Source: Stutzerimonas kunmingensis (GTDB lineage: Bacteria > Pseudomonadota > Gammaproteobacteria > Pseudomonadales > Pseudomonadaceae). From it: DNA of 64,000 bases. This document shows positions 8,663 to 18,637 of this stretch, piece by piece. The notes under the pieces are model-generated. The model searched no databases, was not told the DNA's origin, and worked only from the letters and a program-made list of their open reading frames with translations. The position numbers and the translations under genes were made by a program. Where the stretch lies: positions 2,666,001 through 2,730,000 of the forward strand of contig NZ_CP090366.1 of the NCBI RefSeq assembly GCF_021432085.1, given 5' to 3'. Positions within the stretch are counted from its first letter, which is position 1, and each line of letters begins with the position of its first letter.

Positions 8663-8977
8663 ATGAGCAACGTCGCCGAGACTTTCAAAGGCATGCAGTC
8701 GAAGTTCAACCCCAGCGCCGCTGCCGGCCTGGATCTGGTCTTCCAGTTCAACATCACTGATGCCGAAAACTACTACCTGGTGGTCAAGGATGGCACCTGC
8801 GATCTGCAGCAGGGCGATTCCAGCGACGCCAACGTCACTCTGATCATGGACAGCGAAACCATGCAGGGCATCGTTAGCGGCGAAACCGACGGCATGCAGG
8901 CCTTCATGGCCGGCAAGCTGCGCGCCGAAGGCGACATGATGCTGGCCATGAAGCTCAGCGAACTGTTCCCAGCCTGA
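8663..8977 (+). CDS. SCP2 sterol-binding domain protein
   Basis: 104 residues with AAGGAAA upstream of the ATG at 8663. The whole protein is one SCP2 domain: LVFQFNITDAENYYLVVKDG, the DANVTLIMDSETMQGIVSG core and the MQAFMAGKLRAEGDMMLAMKL end. SCP2 domains bind acyl chains and acyl-CoAs in a hydrophobic tunnel. No signal peptide, so cytosolic. Placed just before an acyl-CoA-type phosphotransferase and an SDR, which fits a lipid-metabolism cluster. Confidence 0.9.
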   Translation: MSNVAETFKGMQSKFNPSAAAGLDLVFQFNITDAENYYLVVKDGTCDLQQGDSSDANVTLIMDSETMQGIVSGETDGMQAFMAGKLRAEGDMMLAMKLSELFPA

Positions 8978-9007
8978 GGCGAAAGCTGATTGCTGAGATG
9001 TAAAGGA

Positions 9008-9034
9008 ACCGAAGTCTCAGACTTCGGTTTTTTT
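9008..9034 (+). terminator. Rho-independent terminator after the SCP2 gene
   Basis: ACCGAAGTC-TCA-GACTTCGGT followed by seven T residues: a 9-bp perfect stem with a three-base loop, 31 bases after the stop codon. Confidence 0.9.
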
Positions 9035-9184
9035 ATGCCAGCGATTCATACGCGGACGAATCAGGGAGCTTGATTAACCAGCAACACTCCGGCCAATAAC
9101 AGCGCGCATCGCTTGGTCTACGCAACCTCGAGCATTAGATTACTGAATCATCTTGGGCACCGAACATAAGTAGAAGGGATAACA

Positions 9185-10252
9185 ATGGCGCTTACAGATC
9201 AAACCACCCGCGTCCGTGCAGGCGAGGAGTTGCCGGTCGATATCATCGACCAATACTTGAAGGCGCATATCCCTGGCCTGAACGGTACACCGCAGATTTC
9301 CCAGTTTCCCGGCGGCGCATCGAATCTGACCTACCTGCTGCAGTACCCCGATCGCGATCTGGTCTTGCGCCGCCCTCCCTTCGGACACAAAGCCAAATCA
9401 GCCCACGACATGGGCCGCGAATTTCGCATTCTCAATCAGCTCAACGAAGGCTTTCCCTACTGCCCGAAGGCGTACGTGTACTGCACCGATGATTCAGTGA
9501 TAGGCGCGGAGTTCTACGTGATGGAGCGCGTCAACGGCATCATCCTGCGCTCGGAGCTGCCGCCGGAACTGAGCCTCGATGAAGGGCAGACCCGTGCCCT
9601 CTGCGAGAGCTTCATCGACAAGTTCGTCGACTTGCACAATGTCGACTATCAGGCCTGCGGCCTCGGCGACCTGGGCAAGCCGGAAGGCTACGTGAAGCGC
9701 CAAATCGAGGGTTGGAGCGAGCGCTACGAACGCGCCATCACTCCCGATGCGCCCGCCTGGGAGGCGGTGAAGGCCTGGCTGAAGGACAAGATGCCGGCGG
9801 ATCACCCCAAGCCGGGAATCATTCACAACGACTACCGTTTCGACAACGTCATCCTCAACCCGGACAACCCGATGGAGATCATCGGCGTACTGGACTGGGA
9901 AATGACCACCATCGGCGATCCGCTGATGGATCTGGGCAATACGCTGGCCTACTGGATCGAAGCCGCTGATCCCCAGCCAATGCAGGCAATGCGTCGCCAA
10001 CCGAGTCATCTGCCCGGCATGCATACCCGGCAGGGCTTCGTCGATTACTACGCGCAACGAGCCGGCATCGAGATTCCCTGCATCGATTTCTACTACACCT
10101 ATGGCCTGTTTCGCCTGGCTGGAATCGTTCAGCAGATCTACTACCGCTTCTATCACGGTCAGACCCAGGACCAGCGTTTCGCCTCATTCATCCACATGAA
10201 CAAGTTGCTCGAACACAAGGCGCTGCAAGTGATCGGGCAATCGACGCTCTGA
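9185..10252 (+). CDS. Phosphotransferase (aminoglycoside-phosphotransferase fold, ACAD10-like)
   Basis: 355 residues. N-terminal lobe: FPGGASNLTYLL with LVLRRPP (ATP lysine region replaced by Arg-rich LRRPP as is usual in this family). C-lobe: IIHNDYRFDNVIL (catalytic HxDxxxxN, about residue 213) and LDWEMTTIGDPLMDLG (metal-binding Asp). This branch resembles the kinase domain of human ACAD10/11, which phosphorylates 4-hydroxyacyl-CoAs during their breakdown; antibiotic resistance is not implied. The SDR gene follows 55 bases later, and the pair is commonly seen together. Confidence 0.85.
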   Translation: MALTDQTTRVRAGEELPVDIIDQYLKAHIPGLNGTPQISQFPGGASNLTYLLQYPDRDLVLRRPPFGHKAKSAHDMGREFRILNQLNEGFPYCPKAYVYCTDDSVIGAEFYVMERVNGIILRSELPPELSLDEGQTRALCESFIDKFVDLHNVDYQACGLGDLGKPEGYVKRQIEGWSERYERAITPDAPAWEAVKAWLKDKMPADHPKPGIIHNDYRFDNVILNPDNPMEIIGVLDWEMTTIGDPLMDLGNTLAYWIEAADPQPMQAMRRQPSHLPGMHTRQGFVDYYAQRAGIEIPCIDFYYTYGLFRLAGIVQQIYYRFYHGQTQDQRFASFIHMNKLLEHKALQVIGQSTL

Positions 10253-10307
10253 AGCTATCCAAACCCTGTGGCACGCCACAGGACCGAACAAGAAAAGAGG
10301 AACGACC

Positions 10308-11075
10308 ATGTCCAAGACAACCCTGTTCGACCTAGACGGCAAGATCGCCTTCGTTTCCGGCGCCAGCCGCGGTATCGGCGAAGCCATCGCCAAACTGCTC
10401 GCGCAGCAAGGCGCCCATGTGATCGTATCCAGCCGCAAGATCGAAGGCTGCCAAGCGGTAGCCGACGCGATCATCGCTGAAGGCGGCAAGGCCACCCCGG
10501 TCGCCTGTCACATCGGCGAGATGGAACAGATCCAGTCAGTGTTTGCCCAGATCCGCGAACAGTTCGGCCGCCTCGATATTCTGGTCAACAATGCGGCGAC
10601 CAATCCCCAGTTCTGCCACGTGCTGGATACCGATGTTTCGGCCTTCCAGAAAACCGTCGACGTGAATATCCGCGGCTACTTCTACATGTCCATCGAAGCC
10701 GGCAAGCTGATGCGCGAACACGGCGGCGGCAGCATCATCAACGTCGCTTCCATCAACGGGGTAACGCCCGGCAACTTCCAGGGCATCTACTCGATCACCA
10801 AGGGCGCCGTGATCAACATGACCAAGGCCTTCGCCAAGGAATGCGCGCAGTTCGGTATTCGCTGCAATGCCCTGCTCCCAGGCCTGACCGATACCAAATT
10901 CGCCTCAGCGCTGGTCAAGAATGAGTCCATCCTGGAGATGGCACTGCAGCACATCCCGTTGAGCCGGGTCGCCCAGCCGAGCGAAATGGCCGGTGCGGTG
11001 CTCTACCTGGCCAGCGACGCGTCCAGCTACACCACCGGCGTGTCGCTGAACGTCGACGGTGGTTATCTGGCCTGA
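10308..11075 (+). CDS. Short-chain dehydrogenase/reductase (SDR)
   Basis: 255 residues, classical SDR. Nucleotide site SGASRGIGEAIA at about 17-28; NNAAT near 95; catalytic Ser in NVASING and the Y-x3-K pair in YSITKGA (Tyr and Lys about residues 163 and 167). The end NVDGGYLA is typical. GAGG precedes the ATG at 10308. It oxidises or reduces an alcohol/ketone substrate that cannot be named; the phosphotransferase just upstream suggests a hydroxyacyl-CoA pathway. Terminated by a strong bidirectional hairpin. Confidence 0.88.
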   Translation: MSKTTLFDLDGKIAFVSGASRGIGEAIAKLLAQQGAHVIVSSRKIEGCQAVADAIIAEGGKATPVACHIGEMEQIQSVFAQIREQFGRLDILVNNAATNPQFCHVLDTDVSAFQKTVDVNIRGYFYMSIEAGKLMREHGGGSIINVASINGVTPGNFQGIYSITKGAVINMTKAFAKECAQFGIRCNALLPGLTDTKFASALVKNESILEMALQHIPLSRVAQPSEMAGAVLYLASDASSYTTGVSLNVDGGYLA

Positions 11076-11086
11076 TCGTTCGCCGC

Positions 11087-11120
11087 ACAAAAAAGGGAGC
11101 CAAGCGGCTCCCTTTTTTGT
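11087..11120. terminator. Bidirectional terminator between SDR and membrane-protein gene
   Basis: ACAAAAAAGGGAGCC, loop AAGC, GGCTCCCTTTTTTGT: 15-bp perfect stem with A and T tracts. It serves both the plus-strand SDR gene and the convergent minus-strand gene ending at 11131. Confidence 0.92.
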
Positions 11121-11130
11121 CTGCCCACGC

Positions 11131-11778
11131 TTACCAGTTCTTCAGTGCCTCGGTCGCAGCGGCATTCACCGGTTTCGCCAGTAGCCCCGTAGGCGCCAGT
11201 TCCACGGCATAGACGGCCCCATCGGCGATCGGCATGTACTCGACACGCAGCACTTGCGGTTCTAGGAAGTGCAGATCGCGGCGCTCGAGCTGCAGCGCGT
11301 CCCATATATCCACGCCCAGAGGGTTCTCGCTCAGTACAACGCGACCATGGCGGGCGATGTTCTGTTGCTCCACGGCGAGATATCGTCCGGAAAGCCGCTC
11401 CAGTCGATACCCTGACTCCAGACCTATCAGCTCAGCCAGGCTCTTCCAGCGAAGCAGATGGAGATCGAGCTGCCATAGATCACCTTCCAGCATCACCGTT
11501 CGCGTCTCGTTGCCCTGTTCCAGGCTGACTTCGTAACGCTGCGGACCCTGGGCGTGGAAACTCACAGTGACCAGCGGCTTCTTGTCAGGCAGCGCAGCGT
11601 AGGTGCTGACGTCGTAGCCAATCAGGCCAATCAATCCGGCGAACAGCAGGACTAAAAAGCCGCAAGTCCCGCGCAACCATCCCATCAGCCAGTGCCCCCC
11701 CAGTAGCAAGCGCAGCGCGACCAGCAATACGATCACAGCCAGCAGTGCGACCACGATCGCAAGCCCGAGATATTGCAT
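11131..11778 (-). CDS. Conserved membrane-anchored hypothetical protein
   Basis: 215 residues from the ATG at 11778 (AAAGGA upstream; a TTG six codons earlier is the alternative). Two N-terminal hydrophobic segments (about residues 3-25 and 32-60) precede a soluble, probably periplasmic domain of ~150 residues with VSFHAQGPQRYEVSL and RVEYMPIADGAVYAVEL. Related proteins in pseudomonads carry the vague label of multidrug transporter, but the protein is too short and lacks transporter features. Function unknown. Confidence 0.7.
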   Translation of the reverse strand: MQYLGLAIVVALLAVIVLLVALRLLLGGHWLMGWLRGTCGFLVLLFAGLIGLIGYDVSTYAALPDKKPLVTVSFHAQGPQRYEVSLEQGNETRTVMLEGDLWQLDLHLLRWKSLAELIGLESGYRLERLSGRYLAVEQQNIARHGRVVLSENPLGVDIWDALQLERRDLHFLEPQVLRVEYMPIADGAVYAVELAPTGLLAKPVNAAATEALKNW

Positions 11779-11972
11779 AACTATGCGTCCTTTCAATTGG
11801 GTGCAACATTATCCGCAGGAGCAATCAGAGCAGCCAGCATCTGCATGGGACGGCCATCACGCGCTGACACTATTGTCTATCAGGACGTGGATCTCGGTCA
11901 TACGAGCAAGCTCTTTCGCCGACGTGGCCAGTCGCATTATCCTCCGCTGCCGTTCTGCCTATTGAGGCCCGC

Positions 11973-12758
11973 ATGCCCTTCGCACTTGAGCTCGCGCTCG
12001 ATCCTGCCACGTTGGTGATTCTGTTCGCCGTTGCCTTCACCGCCGGATTCATTGACGCCATCGCCGGGGGCGGCGGGTTGTTGACCATCCCTGCCCTGCT
12101 GACCGCCGGCCTACCACCGCATCTCGTGCTGGGCACCAACAAGCTGTGCGCCACATTCGGCTCGGCCACAGCCAGCTACACTTTCTATCGCCGCCGACTG
12201 TTCGAGCCGTGCCTGTGGCGACGAGCGCTCACAGGCACGGCGATCGGCGCTGCAGCAGGTGCAGTAGTCGCGCAGTTCATGCCGGCAAGCTGGCTTAACC
12301 AGCTATTGCCGTTGGTAGTGTCTGCCTGCGGGATCTACCTGCTGTTCAGCCATATGCCGGCCAAATCAGCCAGCGATACAGTGCTCATCGGCCGTAGACG
12401 CCAATGGCCACAGAGCCTTTCACTGGGCTTCTACGACGGCGTAGCCGGTCCGGGAACCGGCGCCTTCTGGACGGTCAGCAGCATGTTGCTTTACCCGCTC
12501 GACCTGCTGAGAGCGAGCGGCGTAGCGCGGACGATGAATTTCGTCAGCAATGCCATGGCGCTTGCAGTATTCATAATCGGCGGTCACGTCGCCTGGGTGC
12601 TGGGCATTGGGATGGGGCTGGCCTTGATGGCAGGCGCCTACTTCGGCGCGCGCACGGCGATCCGCGGTGGCTCGCGGTTCATCCGTCCGGTATTCATTCT
12701 GGTAGTACTGGCGATGAGTCTGCGGCTAGCCTGGCAACACTGGTTCGGGGTGGCCTAG
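11973..12758 (+). CDS. TauE/SafE (YfcA-like) sulfite/anion exporter family membrane protein
   Basis: 261 residues with about eight membrane helices. The [16 protein letters not shown] block (about residues 29-44) and its mirrored repeat [18 protein letters not shown] (about 149-166) are the two signature halves of the TauE/SafE family. Members export sulfite, sulfoacetate or related anions; the substrate here is unknown. Its 3' end overlaps the end of the convergent nudC gene by 33 bases. Confidence 0.9.
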   Translation: MPFALELALDPATLVILFAVAFTAGFIDAIAGGGGLLTIPALLTAGLPPHLVLGTNKLCATFGSATASYTFYRRRLFEPCLWRRALTGTAIGAAAGAVVAQFMPASWLNQLLPLVVSACGIYLLFSHMPAKSASDTVLIGRRRQWPQSLSLGFYDGVAGPGTGAFWTVSSMLLYPLDLLRASGVARTMNFVSNAMALAVFIIGGHVAWVLGIGMGLALMAGAYFGARTAIRGGSRFIRPVFILVVLAMSLRLAWQHWFGVA

Positions 12759-13556
12759 CCGACGGGACAGATAAAGCTCGATCAGATAGCGGGCGATGGA
12801 TTGGCGCGCGGGCAACGCCGGCAGGTTGTCGATGGCGAACCAACGGGCATCCTCGATTTCCTCGGGCTGCAGCACGATATCGCCACCGGCATATTCCGCG
12901 TGGAATCCGAGCATGAGGGAATGGGGAAACGGCCAGCCCTGGCTGGCGATGTACTGCGGCGCATGAATGGCCACACCGACTTCTTCTCTTACCTCGCGTG
13001 CGACGCACTGCTCCACCGACTCACCCGGCTCAACATAACCGGCCAGCGTGCTGTAGACACCAGGCGCGAAACGCGGTGAGCGCGCCAGCAACAGTTCGTC
13101 TCCACGGGTGACCAGGACGATCATGCTCGGTGAAAGCCGCGGGTAGTGCTGAACTCCACAGGCTGGACAGTACATGGCACGCTCACCGGCTCGCGCCTGC
13201 ATGGGCGAGCCACAGCTGCCACAGAAACGATGCTGGCTGACCCAGGTACCGATCTGCGTGGCATAGCCGAGGAGCCGGAACAGATCGCGATCGTCCTCCT
13301 GCATGAACTGGCGCAGGCCCTGCCAGCGCGCGCCTGGTACATCGGCCGGAAAGTCCAGTTCGAAAAGAAACACCGGCTCTCCGTCGAAGTGCCCCAGACC
13401 CTGTTCGCTGAGCAGCGGCAAATCCAGGCGCTTGAGCCAGTCCCGCGGAAAGAGCGCACCGTTGCCATCGAGCAGAAACTGCTGTCGACAATGCACCACC
13501 GCCCAGCCTCCTGCCATCGAGGGATTGAGCAGCGCCGCCTGCCAGCGCAAGCTCAT
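12726..13556 (-). CDS. nudC: NADH pyrophosphatase / NAD-cap hydrolase NudC
   Basis: 276 residues. A four-cysteine zinc ribbon (CGSC...CPAC, about residues 115-135) precedes the Nudix domain. The Nudix box [20 protein letters not shown] gives the G-x5-E-x7-REVxEE pattern, and [14 protein letters not shown] downstream is the SQPWPFPxS-type motif that marks NADH pyrophosphatases. Hydrolyses NAD(H) and removes NAD caps from RNA. The start codon shares one base with the fimL stop (TGATG), so both are translated from one transcript. Confidence 0.95.
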   Translation of the reverse strand: MSLRWQAALLNPSMAGGWAVVHCRQQFLLDGNGALFPRDWLKRLDLPLLSEQGLGHFDGEPVFLFELDFPADVPGARWQGLRQFMQEDDRDLFRLLGYATQIGTWVSQHRFCGSCGSPMQARAGERAMYCPACGVQHYPRLSPSMIVLVTRGDELLLARSPRFAPGVYSTLAGYVEPGESVEQCVAREVREEVGVAIHAPQYIASQGWPFPHSLMLGFHAEYAGGDIVLQPEEIEDARWFAIDNLPALPARQSIARYLIELYLSRRLGHPEPVLPG

Positions 13557-15238
13557 CAGGCGGCTACCGGCATGCCCAGCGCGCGCACGCTCTCGCTGGC
13601 CAGATCAAGCACGCTCACGCGCGAGTCGTCACGTCGCAATACCGCGCCACCTTCAAGGTAGTACTCCAGGCTGGTCAGCGCATCGGCCAGAGTTTCCAGC
13701 AGTTGCTCGGGGGGCATCTGGTTCGATTCGAGCATGTGCTTTTGAATGAAATCAGCGCAGGCGCCGATCAGGTCCGCCGCGCGCTCCTGCTCGAGGAAAC
13801 GCAGACCGCCGCGCACGGCCTGCAGGCTGAACGGCACGTTGGCCAGGTGCAATTTCTCCCCGTTGGACTCGAGATAAGCGGTGATCGCCCGCTTGGCCAG
13901 TGCCAGGCCTGCGGTCGCCTCATCGATTACCACGATGCACGCTTCGGTGAGCTGGTGATTGGCAAAGGCTTCCGCTTCCATTCCGGGTCGGGCGACCTGA
14001 GGCTTGCTATCGCGTCGATCGCCGCGCTCAAGGCTGGCGACCATGCTCTCGACATACAGCACGGCATCGGCGAGACGCTGGATGACATGCGGTTCCGGCG
14101 CATGCTCCAGGCTCCAGCCAGACACGTCGCCCAGCTGCGCCTGCAGCGTGCTGGCCGCAGATGAAAGGCCAACCATGCCGAGGGTCTTGGCCATCTTCCC
14201 GAGCAGGTTATGCAGGTTCGAGTAGGCTTCCGCCTGGGCGGTACCTCGCTCGATCAGATCCAGCAGATCCTTCAGGCTCGCCAGTTCCTCACGGATCGCC
14301 GAGGACAGCGAACGCATGACGGCCTGGCCCGGGCCGGCCAGGCGCTGGGATTCATCTTCCAGCAGGTGGTCGGTGAACGGCAGCGAACCCAGCGAGAACA
14401 CCTGACGGACCTGGCTGGCGATAGGCCCATGGGTGTCCGCCAGCGCGACGACGTATAGCAGCTCCTTGAGCAGGCTGCGTGGCGCCTCGTATGCAGGGTT
14501 GCCAATGACCTGCTTGAGTTCCCGGTCCAGACGGGAAAACAGCTGCTTGCGCGACTTGCGCGGCAATAGCTGGCCGTCCAGTTGCGATTCGACAGCGGCG
14601 CTGCCGATCCAGCACAGCCGACCTCCTGGCGACTCGACGAAGAGATGATCCAGCCGCGTCAAAGCGCGGCCCATGAGTTTCAGGCTGGCTGGCAGATTCT
14701 CTTCACGAATGAAGCCAAGCAACCCGACCTGATACATCTGACGCAGCCGCCGGGCCTCGGCAACTGGCGCGACTCCCGAACGAACCGGCACGTCCAACGC
14801 AGGACGGGCATGGTCGAGCCGGACGCTGAAAAAGAAACTTTCCGGCAACGGCGGCTGCGCGCACGCCTGGCGCAGCGCGTTGATGGCTGGAAGCAGCAGC
14901 TCGGGGATTTCCTGGCGGCTGGCATCGACGCTTTCCAGATAACGCCGCAGCACATAGAGCGCGTTGCTCAGCGCGGCGAGTTGCACGTCACGGTCCTCAC
15001 CAGCGCCGACCGGGATGTCGGTAGCCAGCTGCAATATCTCCTGCGCCAGCAACTCGGCGCCGGTCAGCTCGATGAGGTTGAGCGTGCCGCGTACCTGCTT
15101 GAGGTTTTCCACCGCCTGCTGCAACAGGCCGCCGTTGTTGCGATCGATGATGAAATGCTCGAGGCTCTGCTCGGCTTCTTCCATGGTGGCGAACAGTTCG
15201 TCACGTACCAGACCGAGTGAAGTAGCTCCAGTAACCAT
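13556..15238 (-). CDS. fimL: FimL-like type IV pili/twitching regulator (degenerate HPt protein)
   Basis: 560 residues from the ATG at 15238 (GGAGG ten bases upstream); an in-frame extension to 15286 has no ribosome site. It resembles the N-terminal half of the ChpA chemotaxis kinase and sits beside nudC exactly as fimL (PA1822) does in P. aeruginosa. In the first HPt-like helix bundle the phospho-acceptor region reads KQVRG (residues 47-51) with no histidine, fitting the published view that FimL cannot take part in phosphotransfer. FimL supports twitching and cAMP/Vfr signalling. No kinase or receiver domain is present. Confidence 0.85.
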   Translation of the reverse strand: MVTGATSLGLVRDELFATMEEAEQSLEHFIIDRNNGGLLQQAVENLKQVRGTLNLIELTGAELLAQEILQLATDIPVGAGEDRDVQLAALSNALYVLRRYLESVDASRQEIPELLLPAINALRQACAQPPLPESFFFSVRLDHARPALDVPVRSGVAPVAEARRLRQMYQVGLLGFIREENLPASLKLMGRALTRLDHLFVESPGGRLCWIGSAAVESQLDGQLLPRKSRKQLFSRLDRELKQVIGNPAYEAPRSLLKELLYVVALADTHGPIASQVRQVFSLGSLPFTDHLLEDESQRLAGPGQAVMRSLSSAIREELASLKDLLDLIERGTAQAEAYSNLHNLLGKMAKTLGMVGLSSAASTLQAQLGDVSGWSLEHAPEPHVIQRLADAVLYVESMVASLERGDRRDSKPQVARPGMEAEAFANHQLTEACIVVIDEATAGLALAKRAITAYLESNGEKLHLANVPFSLQAVRGGLRFLEQERAADLIGACADFIQKHMLESNQMPPEQLLETLADALTSLEYYLEGGAVLRRDDSRVSVLDLASESVRALGMPVAA

Positions 15239-15275
15239 GCCTAGTGCGCCTCCCGCGCAAACGTGTGGTGACGCA

Positions 15276-16088
15276 TCAGTCGGCAAAGTCCGGCTTCTGT
15301 TTGCTCATATGAGCGGCGATGGCGACCTTGATGTCGGCCGACTGCAGCATGGCCGCATTCCAGGTGGCGATGTACTCGAGGCCATCGTCGACCCGGTGAT
15401 CGCGCATGTAACGGATCATCTCCTTGGTGCCGCGAATGGCGAGCGGTGATTTGCTGGCGATGTCACGGGCCAGCTCCAGCACGGCGTCCATCAGCATCTG
15501 CTGATCGGCATAGGTGCGATTGACCAGCCCGATGCTGCGAGCTTCCTCGCCGCTGATGGTGCGGCCGGTAAAGGCCAGTTCGCGCATCATGCCATCGCCG
15601 ATGATGCGAGGCAGGCGCTGCAAGGTGCCGACATCGGCCGCCATGCCCATGTCGATTTCCTTGATCGAGAATTTCGCGTCCGCCGTGCTGTAACGCATGT
15701 CGCAAGCGGAGATCAGATCGATGGCGCCGCCCAGACAGTAACCCTGGATCGCGGCGATGACCGGCTTGCGGCAGTTGTCAACGGCATTGAACGATGCCTG
15801 CAGAGAGAGGATCTTGCGCCGCAGCTGCTCTGCATTGCGGCCGACGTCGTTGCCAAGCTGGCTGCCGACCGAAGCGAGCATCTGCAGGTCTATACCGGAA
15901 GAGAAGTGGTCACCGGCGCCACTGAGGACGACTACGCGCACTTCGTCGGTTGCATCGATCCAGTTGAAGATATCGATGATTTCCGACCAGAACGCAGCGT
16001 CCATCGCATTGATCTTTTCAGGCCGATTGATCACGACGCGGGCAATCTTGTCTGCCAACTCTACGCGGAAGGCTTTGTATTCGGTCAC
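15276..16088 (-). CDS. Enoyl-CoA hydratase/isomerase family, probable dienoyl-CoA isomerase
   Basis: 270 residues from a GTG at 16088 preceded by GAGGAT. Crotonase fold: oxyanion-hole segment FSSGIDLQML near residue 65 and GYCLGGAIDLISACDMRY near 120. The later block IKEIDMGMAADVGTLQRLP closely matches mammalian ECH1, a delta3,5-delta2,4-dienoyl-CoA isomerase, including the acidic residues used in catalysis. Likely works in beta-oxidation of unsaturated fatty acids. Separated from fimL by 37 bases and probably in the same transcription unit. Confidence 0.88.
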   Translation of the reverse strand: MTEYKAFRVELADKIARVVINRPEKINAMDAAFWSEIIDIFNWIDATDEVRVVVLSGAGDHFSSGIDLQMLASVGSQLGNDVGRNAEQLRRKILSLQASFNAVDNCRKPVIAAIQGYCLGGAIDLISACDMRYSTADAKFSIKEIDMGMAADVGTLQRLPRIIGDGMMRELAFTGRTISGEEARSIGLVNRTYADQQMLMDAVLELARDIASKSPLAIRGTKEMIRYMRDHRVDDGLEYIATWNAAMLQSADIKVAIAAHMSKQKPDFAD

Positions 16089-16268
16089 GCTATCATCCTC
16101 GACAGCAAGGGCGCATGGGGAGCGCCGTGGCGGGTAAACCCGTACGACGGCGGGCAACTATAACAACTGCCACCACGACGAGTGAATGTCGATGCAGACG
16201 ATGTGATACAGACCACGCCGCCAGACGACCTGTTCATGCCGTTGTAGACGGTGGCGAGCATCGACGCA

Positions 16269-18521
16269 TCATTCTTCGCGGATACAGTCGACGGTGTACA
16301 CACATCCATCCGCGCCTGCCTCATGTTGCAGGCCATGAACGTCGGCATCGAATCCGGGGAAACGCTCGGCGAAATCACGGGCGAAACGAAGGTAATCGAG
16401 AATCGAGCGAGTCTCTTCGGTAAAGCGCTCGCCCGGCATGATCAACGGGATACCCGGCGGATACGGCACCAGCATGACCGCCGCGATCCGGCCCTGCAGT
16501 GCCTCGATCGGCACCGCTTCGACCTCGCCGCGAACCAGCTTGTCATAGGCCTGGGCCGGAGTCATCGCAGGCTCCGGCAACGCCGTGTACATCCTGCGCA
16601 TGGCCCGCGCCGTGGCGTTTTCGCAATAACAGGCATGCAGCTCATCGCAGAGATCACGCAGCCCCATACCCGTATAGGCCGCTGCACCGGCGCGCGCAAT
16701 CGATGGCAGGGCCTCGACCAGCGGGATATTGGCGTCGTAGTGACGCTTGAACTCCAGCAACTCGGTCAGCAGGGTGCTCCACTTGCCCTTGGTGATGCCC
16801 ATGGAGAACAGCACCAGCATCGAATACAGCCCGGTTTTTTCCACCACCAGACCACGTTCCCAGAGAAACTTGCTGACCACCGCCGCCGGTATGCCACTTT
16901 CACCCAGTGCGCCGGATGCGGTAAGGCCCGGAGTGACGAGCGTGACCTTGATTGGGTCGAGCAGTACGTAATCGTCGGCGATATCGCCGAAGCCATGCCA
17001 GTCAGCCGTTGGCTCGAGAAGCCAGTCCGGGGTCACCAGCGCCTCGGCGCCGTCGACCAGTGGTGGCTGCCAGATGCTGAACCACCAGTCGTCGGCATCG
17101 ATGTGCTGGCGCAGGTTGGCCAGCGCCCGACGAAAGCTCAGCGCCTCATCGAACGTCTCTTGAATCAACGAGCGTCCCGCTGGGCCTTCCATCATGGCCG
17201 ACGCCACGTCCAGCGATGCGAGGATGCCGTACTGCGGCGAGGTGGAGATGTGCATCATGAAGGCTTCGTTGAAGCGATCGCGGTCGAGCTGCCGTGTCTG
17301 GCTGTCGAGCACATGGATCATCGAGGCCTGACTGAACGCCGCCAGCAGCTTGTGCGTCGAGTGGGTGGTGAACACCAGCGGGCCCTGCTCCCGCGTATCC
17401 ATGCCGTAGCGGCCGTCATAGAATTCGTGGAATGCCGCGTAGGCGTACCAGGCCTCGTCGAAGTGCAGCACTTCTACGTTATCAGCCAGGGTGCGCTTGA
17501 TCAGGTTGGCGTTGTAGCAGAGCCCGTCGTAGGTCGAGTTCGTCACCACCGCCAGCTTGACCTTCGGCGGCCGGCCACGCGCCAGCGGGTTGGCGGCGAT
17601 CTTCGCCTGGATGGACTCGCGGGTGAATTCTTCCAGCGGAATCGGGCCGATGATGCCCAGCTCGTTACGAGTCGGGCTCATGTACAGCGGTATCGCGCCC
17701 GTCATGATGATGGCGTGCAGAATCGATTTGTGGCAGTTGCGATCCACCAGTACCAGATCGTCCCGCGCGACCATCGAATGCCAGACGATCTTGTTCGCCG
17801 TCGAAGTGCCATTGATCACGAAGAACGTGTGGTCGGCACCGAAGTTGCGTGCGGCGCGAGCTTCCGCCGCCGCTACCGGCCCGGTGTGATCTAGCAACGA
17901 GCCAAGCTCGGGTACCGAAACCGACAGGTCCGAGCGCAAGGTGTTTTCACCGAAGAACTGGTGGAACGCCTGGCCGACCGGACTCTTGCGGTAGGCCACG
18001 CCCCCACCGTGTCCCGGCGTATGCCAGGAATAGTTCGACTCGCCGGTATGGCGTACCAGCGCGCTGAAAAACGGTGGCAGCAGATCCTCGAGATACCCGC
18101 GTGCGGCCCGGGCGACCTGGCGCGCCAGAAACGGCACGGTGTCTTCGTACAGGTAAAGCAGGCCACGCAACTCGTTGAGATCGGCCATTGCCTCAGCAGG
18201 CGCATTCTCGATGGTGATCTGCTCGCCCAGTGCAAAGATCGGCAGACGCGGCGCGCGGCGACGAGCGACGCGGATCAGTTCCACCACGTCGTGCAGCAGG
18301 CGCTGATTGTCACCGGCGCCTTCTGCCGCAACCAGGATGCAGGCCAGCCCATGGTGCGTGGAGGCGACGATTCGTCCCTCGTTGGAGCTTGCTGTAGGCA
18401 GGATATTGAAGCCGTCGCGCTCCAGTTCGGAAGCGATGCCACGCACTCGCTCACCGGCAACGGTGTCGGCTTTTATGTCACGGTGAACGATGAGGATGGG
18501 GAATTTCAGGTCTTTGTACAT
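16269..18521 (-). CDS. ldcA: Lysine/arginine/ornithine decarboxylase (LdcA)
   Basis: 750 residues from the ATG at 18521 (AGAGAG upstream). N-terminal wing domain (flavodoxin-like, residues ~1-130), central PLP-dependent aminotransferase-fold domain and C-terminal domain. The PLP lysine lies in the HSTHK motif (Lys near 391) and the cofactor-binding Asp in HFDEAWYAY. Size and position match P. aeruginosa LdcA (PA1818), a lysine decarboxylase making cadaverine. The amino-acid permease and nhaB genes found beside it in P. aeruginosa are missing here; the crotonase gene follows after 180 bases with no gene between. Confidence 0.93.
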   Translation of the reverse strand: MYKDLKFPILIVHRDIKADTVAGERVRGIASELERDGFNILPTASSNEGRIVASTHHGLACILVAAEGAGDNQRLLHDVVELIRVARRRAPRLPIFALGEQITIENAPAEAMADLNELRGLLYLYEDTVPFLARQVARAARGYLEDLLPPFFSALVRHTGESNYSWHTPGHGGGVAYRKSPVGQAFHQFFGENTLRSDLSVSVPELGSLLDHTGPVAAAEARAARNFGADHTFFVINGTSTANKIVWHSMVARDDLVLVDRNCHKSILHAIIMTGAIPLYMSPTRNELGIIGPIPLEEFTRESIQAKIAANPLARGRPPKVKLAVVTNSTYDGLCYNANLIKRTLADNVEVLHFDEAWYAYAAFHEFYDGRYGMDTREQGPLVFTTHSTHKLLAAFSQASMIHVLDSQTRQLDRDRFNEAFMMHISTSPQYGILASLDVASAMMEGPAGRSLIQETFDEALSFRRALANLRQHIDADDWWFSIWQPPLVDGAEALVTPDWLLEPTADWHGFGDIADDYVLLDPIKVTLVTPGLTASGALGESGIPAAVVSKFLWERGLVVEKTGLYSMLVLFSMGITKGKWSTLLTELLEFKRHYDANIPLVEALPSIARAGAAAYTGMGLRDLCDELHACYCENATARAMRRMYTALPEPAMTPAQAYDKLVRGEVEAVPIEALQGRIAAVMLVPYPPGIPLIMPGERFTEETRSILDYLRFARDFAERFPGFDADVHGLQHEAGADGCVYTVDCIREE

Positions 18522-18637
18522 GCGCACTCTCTGCGAACGATCCACCTACAGGGTAGAAGCGTCCGCAGCAAAGGAACAGCGCATTGAAACAAGCGGTTGA
18601 GAGGCAGCGTCGCAAGTAGGCGGCAATGCCGAGCCAT

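Noticed and set aside
9185..10252. Aminoglycoside resistance gene
   Set aside because: Fold is shared, but the sequence is of the ACAD10-like acyl-CoA-linked branch and sits with an SDR and SCP2 gene, not in a resistance context.
16251..17894. 547-codon open frame antisense to ldcA
   Set aside because: Rich in His, Arg and Gln as expected for an antisense frame of a GC-rich gene; ldcA motifs are on the other strand.
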